Below are positions 22,186 through 32,533 of a stretch of DNA of 64,000 nucleotides, piece by piece. Each line of letters starts with the position of its first letter. Positions within the stretch are counted from its first letter, which is position 1. This stretch comes from Microbacterium sufflavum (GTDB taxonomy: Bacteria > Actinomycetota > Actinomycetes > Actinomycetales > Microbacteriaceae), in NCBI RefSeq assembly GCF_023091155.1, contig NZ_JAHWXK010000003.1:1-64000 (forward strand), given 5' to 3'. Below the pieces are notes generated by a model. It was given only the letters and a program-made list of their open reading frames with translations. It did not search any database and was not told where the DNA came from. A program made the position numbers and the translations under genes.

Positions 22186-23112
22186 TCAGAGACCCGGACC
22201 TCCGGCGCTGTCGGCGTCGAACTTCCCCGCACCCTTCTGGAGCACGATGAGCGAGGTGTTGGTCTCGCCGCCGTGCTGCCGCGGATCGGGCTCGGCCGGT
22301 CCCGCCTTCGGCGAGCGCTTCGCCCGACGCTGCAGCCGGTAGGCGATGTAGGAGAGCAGGAGACAGACCGCGACGTACATCGAGCCGCCGACGATCGCCG
22401 CCGGGATCAGCGGCGAGCCGTAGGGCGCCTGGTTGCCGATCTGGTTGATGACGTACAGCAGCTCCTGATACGTGATGATGAAGCCGAGCGCGGTGTCCTT
22501 CAGCGCCACCACGAGCTGCGCGATGATCACGGGCATCATGGCCCGCACGGCCTGCGGGAGCAGGATGAGCGACATGACCCCCGTCTTGCGCAGACCGATC
22601 GCGTAACCGGCCTCCTGCTGTCCGCGCGGCAGCGACTCGATCCCGGCGCGCAGGACCTCGGCGAGAACGGAGCCGTTGTAGACGATCAGCGCGATGACCA
22701 CGGCCCAGTAGGGCGGCATCTTGACGCCGAGCACGGGAAGACCGTAGTAGAGCAGCATCATCAGGATCAGGACGGGCACGGCCCGCAGGATCTCGATGAT
22801 CCACCGCACGGGCTCACGCACCCAGGCGTGCTCGGAGAGCCGGCCGATGCCGAGGACGAAACCGAGCACGAGGGAGCCGACCCCCGCGACCGCGAAGGCG
22901 GCCAGGGTGCTCAGCAGTCCCTCGCCGAAGCGCACCCAGACCGCGGAGTAGGTGAAGATGTTCCACTTCTCGGGGGCGAACTGGCCGGTGGCGTACAACC
23001 GCCACACCACCCAGCCGAGGACGGCCAGCACCACCAGCACCGTGACGGCGCCGATGAGACGGTTGCGGGCGACCGCGCGGGGCCCGGGGACGTCGAACAG
23101 GACGGAACTCAT
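22186..23112 (-). CDS. gluD: Glutamate-type ABC transporter permease 2
   Basis: A 308-residue permease of the polar amino-acid (His/Glu/Gln) ABC family. Multiple transmembrane helices run from ~18 to ~255, with the EAA loop EVLRAGIESLPRGQQEAGYAIGL for contact with the ATPase. A ~45-residue charged cytoplasmic tail follows. Start at 23112 (MSSVLFDVPGP) overlaps the gluC stop by four bases. It pairs with GluC as a heterodimeric channel. Confidence 0.9.
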   Translation of the reverse strand: MSSVLFDVPGPRAVARNRLIGAVTVLVVLAVLGWVVWRLYATGQFAPEKWNIFTYSAVWVRFGEGLLSTLAAFAVAGVGSLVLGFVLGIGRLSEHAWVREPVRWIIEILRAVPVLILMMLLYYGLPVLGVKMPPYWAVVIALIVYNGSVLAEVLRAGIESLPRGQQEAGYAIGLRKTGVMSLILLPQAVRAMMPVIIAQLVVALKDTALGFIITYQELLYVINQIGNQAPYGSPLIPAAIVGGSMYVAVCLLLSYIAYRLQRRAKRSPKAGPAEPDPRQHGGETNTSLIVLQKGAGKFDADSAGGPGL

Positions 23113-23756
23113 CGCGCGATCCTCCACTTGTTCTCGAGCACGCGCTGCACCCAGCTGAGCAGCAGCACGAGCACGACGAAGATGACCATGACCCACAGCA
23201 GCACGACCAGCGCGTTCTCACCGCGCTCGCTCAGTGCCGCCCGGATGGTGCCGAGGTTGACCACCGAGAACCCGGCGGCCACCGTGGTGTTCTTCATGAG
23301 GGCGATCAGCACGCTCATGAGCGGCGGGACCACGGACCGCGTCGCCTGCGGGAGCACGACGTAGCGCATGACCTGGCCGAAGTTCAGTCCGATCGCCCGC
23401 GCGGCCTCCGCCTGCCCGACCGGAACCGTGTTGATGCCGGCGCGGATGGCCTCCGCGACATAGGTGGCGGTGTAGAGGCCCAGCGCGATCACGGCGAGGA
23501 GCAGGGCGTTGACCCGCTCCCCCAGCAGGATCGGGAGGCAGAACGCGAAGAAGAACATCACCAGCGTGAGCGGGGTGTTGCGGATCCAGTTCACGTACAC
23601 GCCACCGACGGCGCGCGCGATCGGAACCGGCGACACCCTGGCCGCGCCCACGATGAGGCCGAGCACCACGGCGATGAGGCCACCGCCGAGGAACAGCGCG
23701 ATGGTCCCCCACAGCGCTTCACCCCAGAGATCGAGGTGGTCTGAGATCACTCCCAC
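23109..23756 (-). CDS. gluC: Glutamate-type ABC transporter permease 1
   Basis: A 215-residue polar amino-acid permease with about five transmembrane helices and the EAA loop EAIRAGINTVPVGQAEAARAIGL. The start is a GTG at 23756. It is separated from gluB by a hairpin and overlaps gluD by four bases. Together with gluD it forms the membrane channel of the importer. Confidence 0.9.
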   Translation of the reverse strand: MGVISDHLDLWGEALWGTIALFLGGGLIAVVLGLIVGAARVSPVPIARAVGGVYVNWIRNTPLTLVMFFFAFCLPILLGERVNALLLAVIALGLYTATYVAEAIRAGINTVPVGQAEAARAIGLNFGQVMRYVVLPQATRSVVPPLMSVLIALMKNTTVAAGFSVVNLGTIRAALSERGENALVVLLWVMVIFVVLVLLLSWVQRVLENKWRIAR

Positions 23757-23803
23757 TGCTGTGCCTTTCGGTTCGTTTCTACGTCAGATGAGGCGACGGA
23801 AGC

Positions 23804-23830
23804 GGGGCGGGCGACCGTGCCGCCCGCCCC
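23804..23830 (-). terminator. Intercistronic hairpin between gluB and gluC
   Basis: Perfect 10-base stem (GGGGCGGGCG-N7-CGCCCGCCCC) in the 81-base gap between gluB and gluC. Such hairpins often protect or attenuate mRNA so that the binding protein is made in excess over the permeases. Confidence 0.6.
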
Positions 23831-23837
23831 GCGGTGA

Positions 23838-24752
23838 TCAACCGACCGGGTCGACCTCGGGCTGCTCCGCCTTCACACCGGAGGCACCGAGGTTGTTGTC
23901 GAAGATCTGCTGCCAGATGTCGCCACCGTCGGTCAGCTGCGTGTTGAAGTACTCGACCAGCGCGTCGTCGCCCTTGGCCACGCCGATGCCGTAGCGCTCC
24001 TCGCTGAAGGGCTCGCCGACGACCTTCAGGTTGTCGGGGTCCTGCGCGGCGTAGCCGATGAGGATGGCCTCGTCGGTCGTGACCGCGTCGACCTGACCGT
24101 TCTTCAGGTCCTCGACGCACTTGGAGTACGTGTCGTACTCCTTGGTCGGGACATCGGGGTAGTTCGTCTTGATGTTCTGGATCGGGGTCGAGCCGGTCGC
24201 CGAGCACACCGTGGTGGACGAGCTCAGGTCGTCCACGCTCTCGATGTCGCTGTCGGCGCCGACGAGGAGGCCCTGACCGGTGACGAAGTACGGGCCGGCG
24301 AAGGAGATCTGCTCCTTGCGCTTGTCGGTGATCGAGTAGGTGCCGACGTAGTAGTCGATGTCGCCGTTGACGATGGCCTGCTCGCGGTTCGCGGAGGCGA
24401 TCGCCTGGAACTCGATCTTCTCCGGGTCCACGCCGAGCGATGCGGCCATCCAGCGCGCGATGTCGACGTCGAAGCCGGTGCGGTCGCCGGTCACGGGGTC
24501 GAGGTAGCCGAGACCGGGCTGGTCCTCCTTGACGCCGACCTTGACGGTCCCCGACTCCGAGATCCGGTCGAAGGTCGGGCTGCCGTCGATGCTGACGTCC
24601 TCCAGCACCGTCCACGGCGTGGCGCTCGAGGTGTCCTCGTCGCCGTCCTCGGGTGCTCCGGTGCTGGACGGGGTGCCGCTGTTGCAGGCGGTCAGGGCGA
24701 GCAGCGCCGCCGCCGCGATCCCGATGCCTGCCAGTGTCCGTGTGCGTCGCAT
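23838..24752 (-). CDS. gluB: Glutamate-type ABC transporter substrate-binding lipoprotein
   Basis: A 304-residue extracytoplasmic binding protein. The signal sequence MRRTRTLAGIGIAAAALLAL ends in the lipobox LTAC with Cys23, followed by a Ser/Thr/Asp/Glu-rich linker. The mature part shows the family-3 amino-acid-binding pattern (KVGVKEDQPGLGY, GFDVDIARWMAASLG, Arg near ASANREQAI). Substrate is inferred as glutamate or a related polar amino acid from similarity to actinobacterial GluB. It lies 42 bases after gluA. Confidence 0.9.
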   Translation of the reverse strand: MRRTRTLAGIGIAAAALLALTACNSGTPSSTGAPEDGDEDTSSATPWTVLEDVSIDGSPTFDRISESGTVKVGVKEDQPGLGYLDPVTGDRTGFDVDIARWMAASLGVDPEKIEFQAIASANREQAIVNGDIDYYVGTYSITDKRKEQISFAGPYFVTGQGLLVGADSDIESVDDLSSSTTVCSATGSTPIQNIKTNYPDVPTKEYDTYSKCVEDLKNGQVDAVTTDEAILIGYAAQDPDNLKVVGEPFSEERYGIGVAKGDDALVEYFNTQLTDGGDIWQQIFDNNLGASGVKAEQPEVDPVG

Positions 24753-24794
24753 GTGCGTCTCCTTCGTGTGCTGTGGGTGCAGGGTCTGGTGGGG

Positions 24795-25541
<747 letters not shown>

Positions 25542-25648
25542 CATTTCTCCAAACTAGCCACGCGTTGCGCGCGGTTCCAGGCACCACGGTGAGGTTTACA
25601 CGTTCGTAATCACCTGATCGCGGCGACAATGCGGCAGTGCAGGGTCGC

Positions 25649-25676
25649 CCCACGGCCCGCCCCCTCGGGCCGTGGG
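25649..25676 (-). terminator. Terminator after the TAXI gene
   Basis: Perfect 11-base stem CCCACGGCCCG-N6-CGGGCCGTGGG without a U tract. It lies in the 273-base gap between the TAXI gene and gluA and should end the leftward two-component/TAXI transcript. Besides this hairpin the gap holds a CTCAAGAA direct repeat (25775-25793) and the gluA promoter region. Confidence 0.65.
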
Positions 25677-25774
25677 ATCGCCCTGCTGCCACGCTCCCAG
25701 CGACAGCAGGCAGCAGGTGTCCGATCGTGTGCGATCGACCTCACCCTGGCAGAGCTGCTCAGGTGCCGTCCGAC

Positions 25775-25793
25775 TTCTTGAGGATTTCTTGAG
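25775..25793 (-). repeat. 11-base-period direct repeat, possible response-regulator site
   Basis: TTCTTGAG occurs at 25775-25782 and again at 25786-25793, exactly 11 bases apart on the plus strand (CTCAAGAA on the leftward strand). Head-to-tail repeats with one-helical-turn spacing are typical binding sites of OmpR/PhoB-type regulators, and such a regulator is encoded three genes upstream. The site is just past the TAXI stop codon, an unusual place for an operator. Confidence 0.4.
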
Positions 25794-25814
25794 CAGCCGG
25801 ACGGCCGCCGCGGA

Positions 25815-26774
25815 TCACCCCCGCAGGTCGCGGTAGTACTCCTGCGCGCCGGGGTGCAACGGCACCGGACCCGTGAAGATGGCCGACCTCCGGTCGAGCA
25901 GCGCCGCCGCCGGCACCTGTTGCGCGAGAGCCGTCCTGGCATCGAACAGCGTCGCCAGCACATCGCGCACCACCCCCGCGGGCGTCGAGCCCGCCGTGAC
26001 CAGGTAGTTCGGCACGGCGAGGGTGGTGACCGCGGCAGCGAGCCCGTACGTCCCCGCCGGCACGTCGGCAGGCCTGTACGCGTGCGAGTAGCGGTCGTTC
26101 ACCTCGTTCACCCACTCCTGCTCGATCGGCAGCAGGCGCACGTCCGCGGTCCGTGCCAGCTGCGCGATCCCCGGGGTCGGCAGCCCGCCCACCCAGAAGA
26201 ACCCGTCGATCTCGCCCTCCGCCATGGCCGCGATCGACGCACCGAGGTCGAGCTGGGGGTCGCGGATCGACGCCGCGTCCACCCCCGCCGCGTCCAGCAC
26301 GCGCCCCGCGATCACGTTGACCCCCGAGTTCTCCGCCCCAAGCGACACCGTCATCCCGGCGAGATCGGCGAGGTCGTGCACCGGGGAGTCACCGCGCACG
26401 ACCACCTGCAGGTACTCGTCGTACAGCCGTGCGACCGCCGTCACGTCCTGCGGCTCGGTGAAAGCCCCCGTCCCGGCCACCGCGTCGGCAGCGGCGTCGC
26501 CCTGCGCGAACCCCAGCAGCGCCTCCCCGGCGCTCACCCGCAGCAGGTTGTCGACCGATCCGGCCGTCTGCTCCGCCACCAGGTCGACCGTCCTGGCGCT
26601 CGACACCGCGTCGGCCACCGCGGTGCCGTAGGCGAAGTACACACCCGTCGAGCCTCCGCTCGCGATCGTGTACTCCTCGTCGCCCCACTCGCCCGACCGG
26701 GTCGCACACGCCCCGAGCGTCAGCGCCAGGCACGTCACGAGCAGTCCGGCGACCAGGCGCCCCACCCGGCTCAC
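25815..26774 (-). CDS. TAXI family solute-binding lipoprotein
   Basis: A 319-residue exported binding protein of the TAXI class (TRAP-associated extracytoplasmic). A signal peptide ends in lipobox LGAC (Cys23). The mature part starts with YTIASGGSTGVYFAYGTAVADAV, the typical TAXI opening, and continues with the DLADLAGMTVSLGAENSGV segment. No TRAP permease (DctQM type) is nearby. Instead the gene overlaps the histidine kinase gene by four bases (GTGA), so it may present a ligand to that kinase rather than feed a transporter. Ligand unknown. Confidence 0.85.
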   Translation of the reverse strand: MSRVGRLVAGLLVTCLALTLGACATRSGEWGDEEYTIASGGSTGVYFAYGTAVADAVSSARTVDLVAEQTAGSVDNLLRVSAGEALLGFAQGDAAADAVAGTGAFTEPQDVTAVARLYDEYLQVVVRGDSPVHDLADLAGMTVSLGAENSGVNVIAGRVLDAAGVDAASIRDPQLDLGASIAAMAEGEIDGFFWVGGLPTPGIAQLARTADVRLLPIEQEWVNEVNDRYSHAYRPADVPAGTYGLAAAVTTLAVPNYLVTAGSTPAGVVRDVLATLFDARTALAQQVPAAALLDRRSAIFTGPVPLHPGAQEYYRDLRG

Positions 26775-28147
26775 GCGGCGCCCTCCGCGGGGAGCACCAG
26801 AGCGACCAGCAGCCCGCCGCCGTCGGCCGAGCTCACCCGCAGCTCTCCGCCGACCGTCGTCAGCAGGTCCGTCGCGATCGCCAGCCCCAGGCCCGTGCCC
26901 GGCTGGTCGCCGCTGTCGGCGCTGCGCCAGAACCGATCCGTCGCCGCCTCCGCGTCATCCCGGCTGAGCCCCGCCCCGTGGTCGCGCACCGTGAGATGGC
27001 ACCCGTCGGCGTGGCGCCGCGCCCCGATCTCGATCGTGCCTCCGGCGGGCGAGTACTTGACGGCGTTGTCGATCGCCGCGTCCAGGGCGGCCTCCACGAT
27101 CGTGCGGTCCGTGATCGTCATCACCGAGTCCTCGCCGGTGCGGTGCAGCGTCATGCCCCGATGCTCGGCCACGTCGCGCCAGGCCTCCAGCCGCCGCGAC
27201 GCCACGGCCGCCAGGTCGACGGCCGACAGCGTGGAGTCCGTGCGCCCGCCGCGGGCCAGCCCGAGCAGCGTCTCCAGGATGCGGCTCATCCGCCGGCCCT
27301 CCTCACGCGTCTCCTCCACGTCGGCGTCCCACTCCGCTCCGAGCCCCGTCGCGAGGTGCTCGACGCGCAGCAGCAGCGCGTTCAGCGGGTTGCGCAGCTC
27401 ATGCGAGGCGTTCAACGCGAACTCCTGCTGCCGCGTCATCACCCGTTCGATCTCGTCGGCCATGCCGTTGAACACCCGCGTCATGCGCCGCAGCTCCGGG
27501 GGTCCGGTGTCCTCTGCGACCCTGGCATCCATCTCGCCGCGCTCGATCGCCACCATCGCCTCGTCCAGCCGTCGCACCGGCGAGAGCACCCACCGCGCGA
27601 GCCCGGCCACGAGAAGCACGCCGAGCCCGCTCAGCACCACCACGACGGCGCCCAGGAGCAGCGTCTGCTGCAGGATCGCGGCGCGAGGACGGTCGACGTC
27701 GCCGGCCACCAGCACCGCGCCGATCACGTCACCGTCGTCGAACACCGGCTCCACGAGCGCCGCATCCGGTACGGCCCACGGCGGCGCGGGCGCGGGCTGC
27801 TCGGCACGACGGCCGGAGAGCGCCAGCCGCACGCGCTCCGCATCCGCCTCCGACAGCACCGCGTCGCCGTGCGCGCCCGCGGCCCACGCGGCCCCCGCGA
27901 GGTCGAACACGGTCACCTCGATGCCGTACACCTCCTGGAAGCGCCGTACCTCCGCGTCGACCACCGCGGGGCTGCCCGAGCGCAGCGCCTGTCGTGCGCT
28001 GGTGACGAAGTAGCCGAGGTCGCCCAGCTGCTCGGTGTAGAACGCCTGCTGGACACTGCGCGACGCGCTCCACGCCGCCACTCCCCCGAGCGACACCAGG
28101 ACCGCGACCAGCGGCACCAGGAACATGACGATCAGGCGACGGCGCAC
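26771..28147 (-). CDS. Two-component sensor histidine kinase
   Basis: A 458-residue membrane sensor kinase. A transmembrane segment (~8-28), an extracellular sensor region (~30-160), a second transmembrane segment (~165-190), and HAMP linker lead to the dimerisation domain with H-box NASHELRNPLNALLLR. The catalytic domain has N box DNAVKYSPAGG, G1 DHGAGLS and G2 GTGLGLAIA. It sits between its response regulator (3-base gap) and the TAXI lipoprotein (4-base overlap), so a TAXI-kinase contact outside the membrane is plausible. Confidence 0.93.
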   Translation of the reverse strand: MRRRLIVMFLVPLVAVLVSLGGVAAWSASRSVQQAFYTEQLGDLGYFVTSARQALRSGSPAVVDAEVRRFQEVYGIEVTVFDLAGAAWAAGAHGDAVLSEADAERVRLALSGRRAEQPAPAPPWAVPDAALVEPVFDDGDVIGAVLVAGDVDRPRAAILQQTLLLGAVVVVLSGLGVLLVAGLARWVLSPVRRLDEAMVAIERGEMDARVAEDTGPPELRRMTRVFNGMADEIERVMTRQQEFALNASHELRNPLNALLLRVEHLATGLGAEWDADVEETREEGRRMSRILETLLGLARGGRTDSTLSAVDLAAVASRRLEAWRDVAEHRGMTLHRTGEDSVMTITDRTIVEAALDAAIDNAVKYSPAGGTIEIGARRHADGCHLTVRDHGAGLSRDDAEAATDRFWRSADSGDQPGTGLGLAIATDLLTTVGGELRVSSADGGGLLVALVLPAEGAA

Positions 28148-28150
28148 GAC

Positions 28151-28822
28151 TCAGGACTCCGCGAGCCGGTAGCCGACACCGCGCACCGTCTCGATGAAGC
28201 CGCGGTCGCCGGTCTTGCGTCGGATCGCCGCCACGTGCACCTCGAGCGAGTGCCCGAAGCCGCGCCAGTCCGTGTTCCACACCTCCCGGATCAGCCGCTC
28301 CTTCGGTACCGCCACCCCGGGGTAGCGGGCGAGCACACCCACGATGTCGAACTCCTTGCGGGTCAGGCCCACCACGGCGCCGTCGACCCGCACCTCGCGC
28401 GCCACCAGGTCGATGTGCACGCTCCCGTCGTGCAACAGCACCCGGGTGTCCGCCTCGGTGCGCAGGGGACGGGAGCGTCGCGTCACGGCCTCGATGCGCG
28501 CCAGCAGCTCGTGCACGTCGTACGGCTTCACGACGAAGTCGTCCGCGCCCGCCCGCAGCCCCTTGATGCGCTCGGCCACCTGGTTGCGGGCGGTCACGAT
28601 CACGATCGGCACGTCGGAGCGCCCACGGATGCGACGGCACAGGTCGATGCCGTCCACGTCGGGCAGCCCGAGGTCCAGCAGCACGACCTCGGTGTCGGCG
28701 TCCACGAGGGTGAGCGCCTGCGCACCGTCGGACGCCCGCACCGTCGCGTACCCGGAGCGCGCCAGGAACGCCTCCAGTGCCGCCGCGACCCGCTCGTCGT
28801 CCTCGACGATCAGTACCCTCAT
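28151..28822 (-). CDS. OmpR/PhoB family response regulator
   Basis: A 223-residue regulator: receiver domain (~1-120) with acidic pocket EDDE, phospho-acceptor Asp in VVLLDLGLPDVDG, Thr in VTARNQ and Lys in VVKPYD, then a winged-helix output domain ending RGFIETVRGVGYRL. It begins 30 bases after the rRNA methyltransferase gene and may be partly co-transcribed with it. It is the first gene of the regulator-kinase-TAXI operon. Confidence 0.94.
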   Translation of the reverse strand: MRVLIVEDDERVAAALEAFLARSGYATVRASDGAQALTLVDADTEVVLLDLGLPDVDGIDLCRRIRGRSDVPIVIVTARNQVAERIKGLRAGADDFVVKPYDVHELLARIEAVTRRSRPLRTEADTRVLLHDGSVHIDLVAREVRVDGAVVGLTRKEFDIVGVLARYPGVAVPKERLIREVWNTDWRGFGHSLEVHVAAIRRKTGDRGFIETVRGVGYRLAES

Positions 28823-28852
28823 CGCCCCCGCTTCCCCGCTCTTCCCGCCCGC

Positions 28853-29665
28853 TCAGCCCGTCGGCGCCGCGCGCTGTGCGAACGCGCTCTCGTACAGGCA
28901 CACGCTCGCCGCCGTGGCGAGGTTGAGCGACTCCGCACGACCGAAGATCGGCAGCCGCAGGACGCGGTCGGCGAGCTCCAGCGCCTCGTCCTCCAGGCCG
29001 CGCGCCTCGTTGCCGAACAGCCAGGCGGTGGGCTCGGCCAGCACGCCGTCCGCGCGCGCCCCCAGCAGGTCGTCGCCCTTCACATCCGCCGCGAGGATGC
29101 GCAGACCGGCGGCGTGCGCGCGGTCGACGACATCGGGCAGCTCGGCGCCGACCGACACCGGCAGGTGGAAGAGCGAGCCCGTCGTCGCGCGCACGACCTT
29201 CGGGTTGTAGGGGTCGACCGTGCGTCCCGTCAGCACCACGGCGTCCGCTCCTGCGGCATCCGCGGCGCGGATGATGGTGCCCAGGTTGCCCGGGTCGCGC
29301 ACCTCCTCGCAGATCGCGACCAGCCGGGGCGACGCGTCGAAGATGTCGCGCACCGAGGTCGGGGTCTGCCGCACGACAGCGACGAGGCCCTGCGGGGTGA
29401 CGGTATCGGCCATCGCGTGCAACACGTCCTCGGTGACGTATTCGACCCGCACGTCGGCGTCGGCCGCCTTCGCCCGGATGTCCTGATGCCGCTCCCAGCC
29501 GCCGGGTGTCGCGAACAGCTCGACGATCGCCTCGGGGCGGTAGGTCAGCGCCTCGCGGACCGACTGCGGTCCTTCCAGCAGGAACAGCCCGGTCTCGGTG
29601 CGCGCGCTGCGCTTGGTCAGCTTGGCGACGGCACGGACTCGGGGGGAACGAGGGTTCTCCAGCAC
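28853..29665 (-). CDS. SpoU/TrmH-family RNA 2'-O-methyltransferase
   Basis: A 270-residue SPOUT methyltransferase. An N-terminal RNA-substrate-binding domain (FLLEGPQSVREAL) precedes the trefoil-knot catalytic domain with motifs EEVRDPGNLGTIIRAADAAGAD, LFGNEARGL and LRLPIFGRAESLNLATAASVCLYE. It presumably methylates rRNA; I recall tsnR-like genes at this position in other actinobacteria. A TAGACT box (29672-29677) is six bases before the GTG start, so the mRNA is probably leaderless. It follows the rplT terminator. Confidence 0.9.
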   Translation of the reverse strand: MLENPRSPRVRAVAKLTKRSARTETGLFLLEGPQSVREALTYRPEAIVELFATPGGWERHQDIRAKAADADVRVEYVTEDVLHAMADTVTPQGLVAVVRQTPTSVRDIFDASPRLVAICEEVRDPGNLGTIIRAADAAGADAVVLTGRTVDPYNPKVVRATTGSLFHLPVSVGAELPDVVDRAHAAGLRILAADVKGDDLLGARADGVLAEPTAWLFGNEARGLEDEALELADRVLRLPIFGRAESLNLATAASVCLYESAFAQRAAPTG

Positions 29666-29703
29666 GATCTCAGTCTAGGGCGACGACGACGCCCGGAAAC
29701 GCG

Positions 29704-29737
29704 GAACGGGCGCCTTCCCGCAGGAAGACGCCCGTTC
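29704..29737 (-). terminator. Terminator after rplT
   Basis: Inverted repeat GAACGGGCG (29704-29712) and CGCCCGTTC (29729-29737) with an inner TTCC/GGAA stem, followed on the leftward strand by CGCGTTTCC. It ends the infC-rpmI-rplT transcript. Confidence 0.75.
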
Positions 29738-29749
29738 GGAGCGAGATGC

Positions 29750-30136
29750 TTACGCAGCCGACTTCGGCGCGTTGACGTCGGAGGGCAGAGCCTTCTTCGC
29801 CGTCTCGACCAGCGTGGTGAACGTGGCCGCGTCGTTGACCGCGAGGTCGGCGAGCATGCGACGGTCGACCGTGACGCCCGCGAGGCCGAGGCCCTGGATG
29901 AAGCGGTTGTACGTCATGCCGTTCTGACGCGCGGCGGCGTTGATGCGCTGGATCCAGAGGCGACGGAAGTCACCCTTGCGCTTGCGACGGTCCCGGTACG
30001 AGTAGACCAGGGAGTGGATGACCTGCTCCTTGGCCTTCCGGTAGAGGCGCGAACGCTGACCGCGGTAGCCGGAGGCGCGCTCGAGGATGACCCGACGCTT
30101 CTTGTGGGCGTTGACTGCCCGCTTGACTCTTGCCAT
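29750..30136 (-). CDS. rplT: 50S ribosomal protein L20
   Basis: A 128-residue basic ribosomal protein needed for early 50S assembly. The typical start [15 protein letters not shown] and the globular part ([33 protein letters not shown]) are complete. A short tail ([11 protein letters not shown]) extends beyond the usual end. Third gene of infC-rpmI-rplT. In many bacteria L20 represses this operon; no leader site was identified here. Confidence 0.98.
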   Translation of the reverse strand: MARVKRAVNAHKKRRVILERASGYRGQRSRLYRKAKEQVIHSLVYSYRDRRKRKGDFRRLWIQRINAAARQNGMTYNRFIQGLGLAGVTVDRRMLADLAVNDAATFTTLVETAKKALPSDVNAPKSAA

Positions 30137-30167
30137 TTTCCTGTGTTCCTATCGTGCGTTCGGCGCG

Positions 30168-30362
30168 TCAGCGACCGAGAAGCTTGTTCGCGACCTTGGT
30201 GTCAGCCTTCGACAGCACCTGGTCCTGGTTCAGACGACGGGTGCGACGGCTCGACTTGTGCTCGAGGTTGTGGCGCATGTTCGCCTGCTGCTTCTTCAGC
30301 TTTCCGCTGCCGGTGATCTTGAAGCGCTTCTTAGCACCCGAGTGGGTCTTCTGCTTCGGCAT
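30168..30362 (-). CDS. rpmI: 50S ribosomal protein L35
   Basis: A 64-residue basic protein of the large subunit, starting [22 protein letters not shown] and ending in LGR, standard for the family. It lies between infC (74-base gap) and rplT (31-base gap), the universal order. Confidence 0.98.
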   Translation of the reverse strand: MPKQKTHSGAKKRFKITGSGKLKKQQANMRHNLEHKSSRRTRRLNQDQVLSKADTKVANKLLGR

Positions 30363-30436
30363 CTTCTCTTCCTTCGTGATGGCGCCTTCTCAGGCGACGG
30401 TGTCTACCCGCGTTGCGGGAGTTCGTGGGGCGGATG

Positions 30437-31063
<627 letters not shown>

Positions 31064-31295
31064 GCGGAGCTCCTTAGACGATGTGATTCGGCCACCGTGA
31101 TGCGGATGCATCCCGGGCGAAATCGAACTCGTCTCCCACCCGCCGGCACTCAGACGCCGGCTCCACACCCTGTCTACCGGTCCTCTCGTGACGAGTGAAC
31201 CGGCGGAGTGCAAGACCCGGTAGCCTGGAACGGCAAGCGCGGGTGGGAAGTGAATCCTCTTTCGTTCCAGAGCATGACGCTCCGGAGCCCGCCAA

Positions 31296-31325
31296 AGTCT
31301 AACAGAAGGCAAGGCGAAGTGACGA
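31296..31325 (-). promoter_or_regulatory. Possible infC promoter
   Basis: Leftward -35-like TCGTCA (31320-31325), an 18-base spacer and -10 TAGACT (31296-31301). It would give infC a leader of about 225 bases containing short inverted repeats (a GCCGGC pair around 31142-31160). It overlaps the start of the divergent DUF1844 gene. The region 31064-31318 contains no supported gene. Confidence 0.4.
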
Positions 31326-31717
31326 ACCAGGCACCCGACGAGGCGGCACGCGAGCGCGAAGAGCGCTGGGCACGACAGGAGGAGGCGGCCTCGTCCGCGG
31401 TTCGCGACATCGCGGACGTCCCCGCCGTCGAGGTCATCACGACCGCGGCCGTGCACCTCATGAGCGCCGCCGCCGTCAAGCTCGGCCTCGCCGACGAGCC
31501 CGACGCGGCCGAACAGCTCGACCTCGACGAAGCCCGCAAGCTCATCAACGCCCTCGCCGGGCTCATCACCGCCGGCGCCCCCGAGATCAGCGACATGCAC
31601 GCGCGGTCGCTGCGCGACGGCCTCCGCTCGCTCCAGCTCGCGTTCCGCGAGGCATCGACCATCCCCGACCCGATCGGCAAGGGCCCCGGCGAGAAGTGGA
31701 CCGGCCCGGTCACCTGA
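31319..31717 (+). CDS. DUF1844 family protein
   Basis: A 132-residue small acidic protein. The DUF1844 core is visible at ~32-100: [21 protein letters not shown] followed by [17 protein letters not shown]. The GTG start at 31319 ([12 protein letters not shown]) is preferred because in-frame sequence upstream lies in the infC leader. Its function is unknown; I recall it near infC in many actinobacteria. It diverges from infC and converges on the sseB-like gene. Confidence 0.8.
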   Translation: MTNQAPDEAAREREERWARQEEAASSAVRDIADVPAVEVITTAAVHLMSAAAVKLGLADEPDAAEQLDLDEARKLINALAGLITAGAPEISDMHARSLRDGLRSLQLAFREASTIPDPIGKGPGEKWTGPVT

Positions 31718-31735
31718 GCCGGCGCCCGTCGCGGT

Positions 31736-32533
31736 TCAGGCGCTGCGGCGGAGCTTGACCGTGAGCGAGTCCGCGAGCACGGCGATGCGGTCGTCGGCCG
31801 CCCAGCGCTGAGCCAGACGACCGAGCACGGCGTCGAGCACCTCGCGCTCGAGCCCGTCGACCAGCTCGAGGATCACGACCAGCTCGGGCCCGCGCAGGCG
31901 GGCGTCGGGGTCGCCCGCGGCCACGGCCACGTCGATCACCGCGAGCTCATGCGCGACGCTCTCCTGCAGCGCCGTGAACACCTCGGGCGACAGGAAGCTC
32001 GGCTCCCACGCGTGCCCCTGCGCGACCGCCCAGACCGCCGGGCGCCGGATCACGAACTCCGTGTCGGATGTGGGGTCGAGCACGATCAGGTCGGTGTCCT
32101 CCGCGGATGCGGCCAGAGCCGCACGCACCGCCTCCACCGGGATCGGTCGCGCCGTCGCGTCCCACCGCTGCATCGCCTCGACCGAGGAGAACACGGGCTG
32201 GACGCGCCGGCCATCGGGCGCCGCGACCGTGACGATCGACAGCTCCTGGGTCTTGTCGACCGCGAGCCCGCTCGGCGCGACCCCCTCTTCGCCCTTCTCC
32301 GCGATCAGCGGGATCAGCACGCGCGCGGCACGGAAGGCGTCGACGACCTCCGCCTGCGATCCCTCGCCCGCCCGGAAGCGCTGAAGGGCGTCGAGCAGGG
32401 CGGGATCGGCGGAGCCGTCGTCGGCCGCGTGCGGGTTCGACTCGAAGCTGCGACCCTCCCACGGAACACCCGCGGAATCGGCGTGGTTGTGCGCCTCCGG
32501 GCCGTGGCCGTGGGGGTCAGTCTCCGGCGACAT
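31736..32533 (-). CDS. SseB family protein
   Basis: A 265-residue soluble protein with an SseB N-terminal-type domain ([65 protein letters not shown]). The start at 32533 ([11 protein letters not shown]) lies inside the last codons of hisA, a 17-base overlap that indicates translational coupling. SseB-like proteins of actinobacteria have no established role; the location beside hisA appears to be common in this group. Confidence 0.8.
   Translation of the reverse strand: MSPETDPHGHGPEAHNHADSAGVPWEGRSFESNPHAADDGSADPALLDALQRFRAGEGSQAEVVDAFRAARVLIPLIAEKGEEGVAPSGLAVDKTQELSIVTVAAPDGRRVQPVFSSVEAMQRWDATARPIPVEAVRAALAASAEDTDLIVLDPTSDTEFVIRRPAVWAVAQGHAWEPSFLSPEVFTALQESVAHELAVIDVAVAAGDPDARLRGPELVVILELVDGLEREVLDAVLGRLAQRWAADDRIAVLADSLTVKLRRSA

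Noticed and set aside
26978..30316. A very long plus-strand open frame (1112 codons)
   Set aside because: It runs antisense to the kinase, response regulator, trmH and ribosomal protein genes. High GC removes stop codons from the opposite strand; its translation is Arg/His-rich with no recognisable domain.
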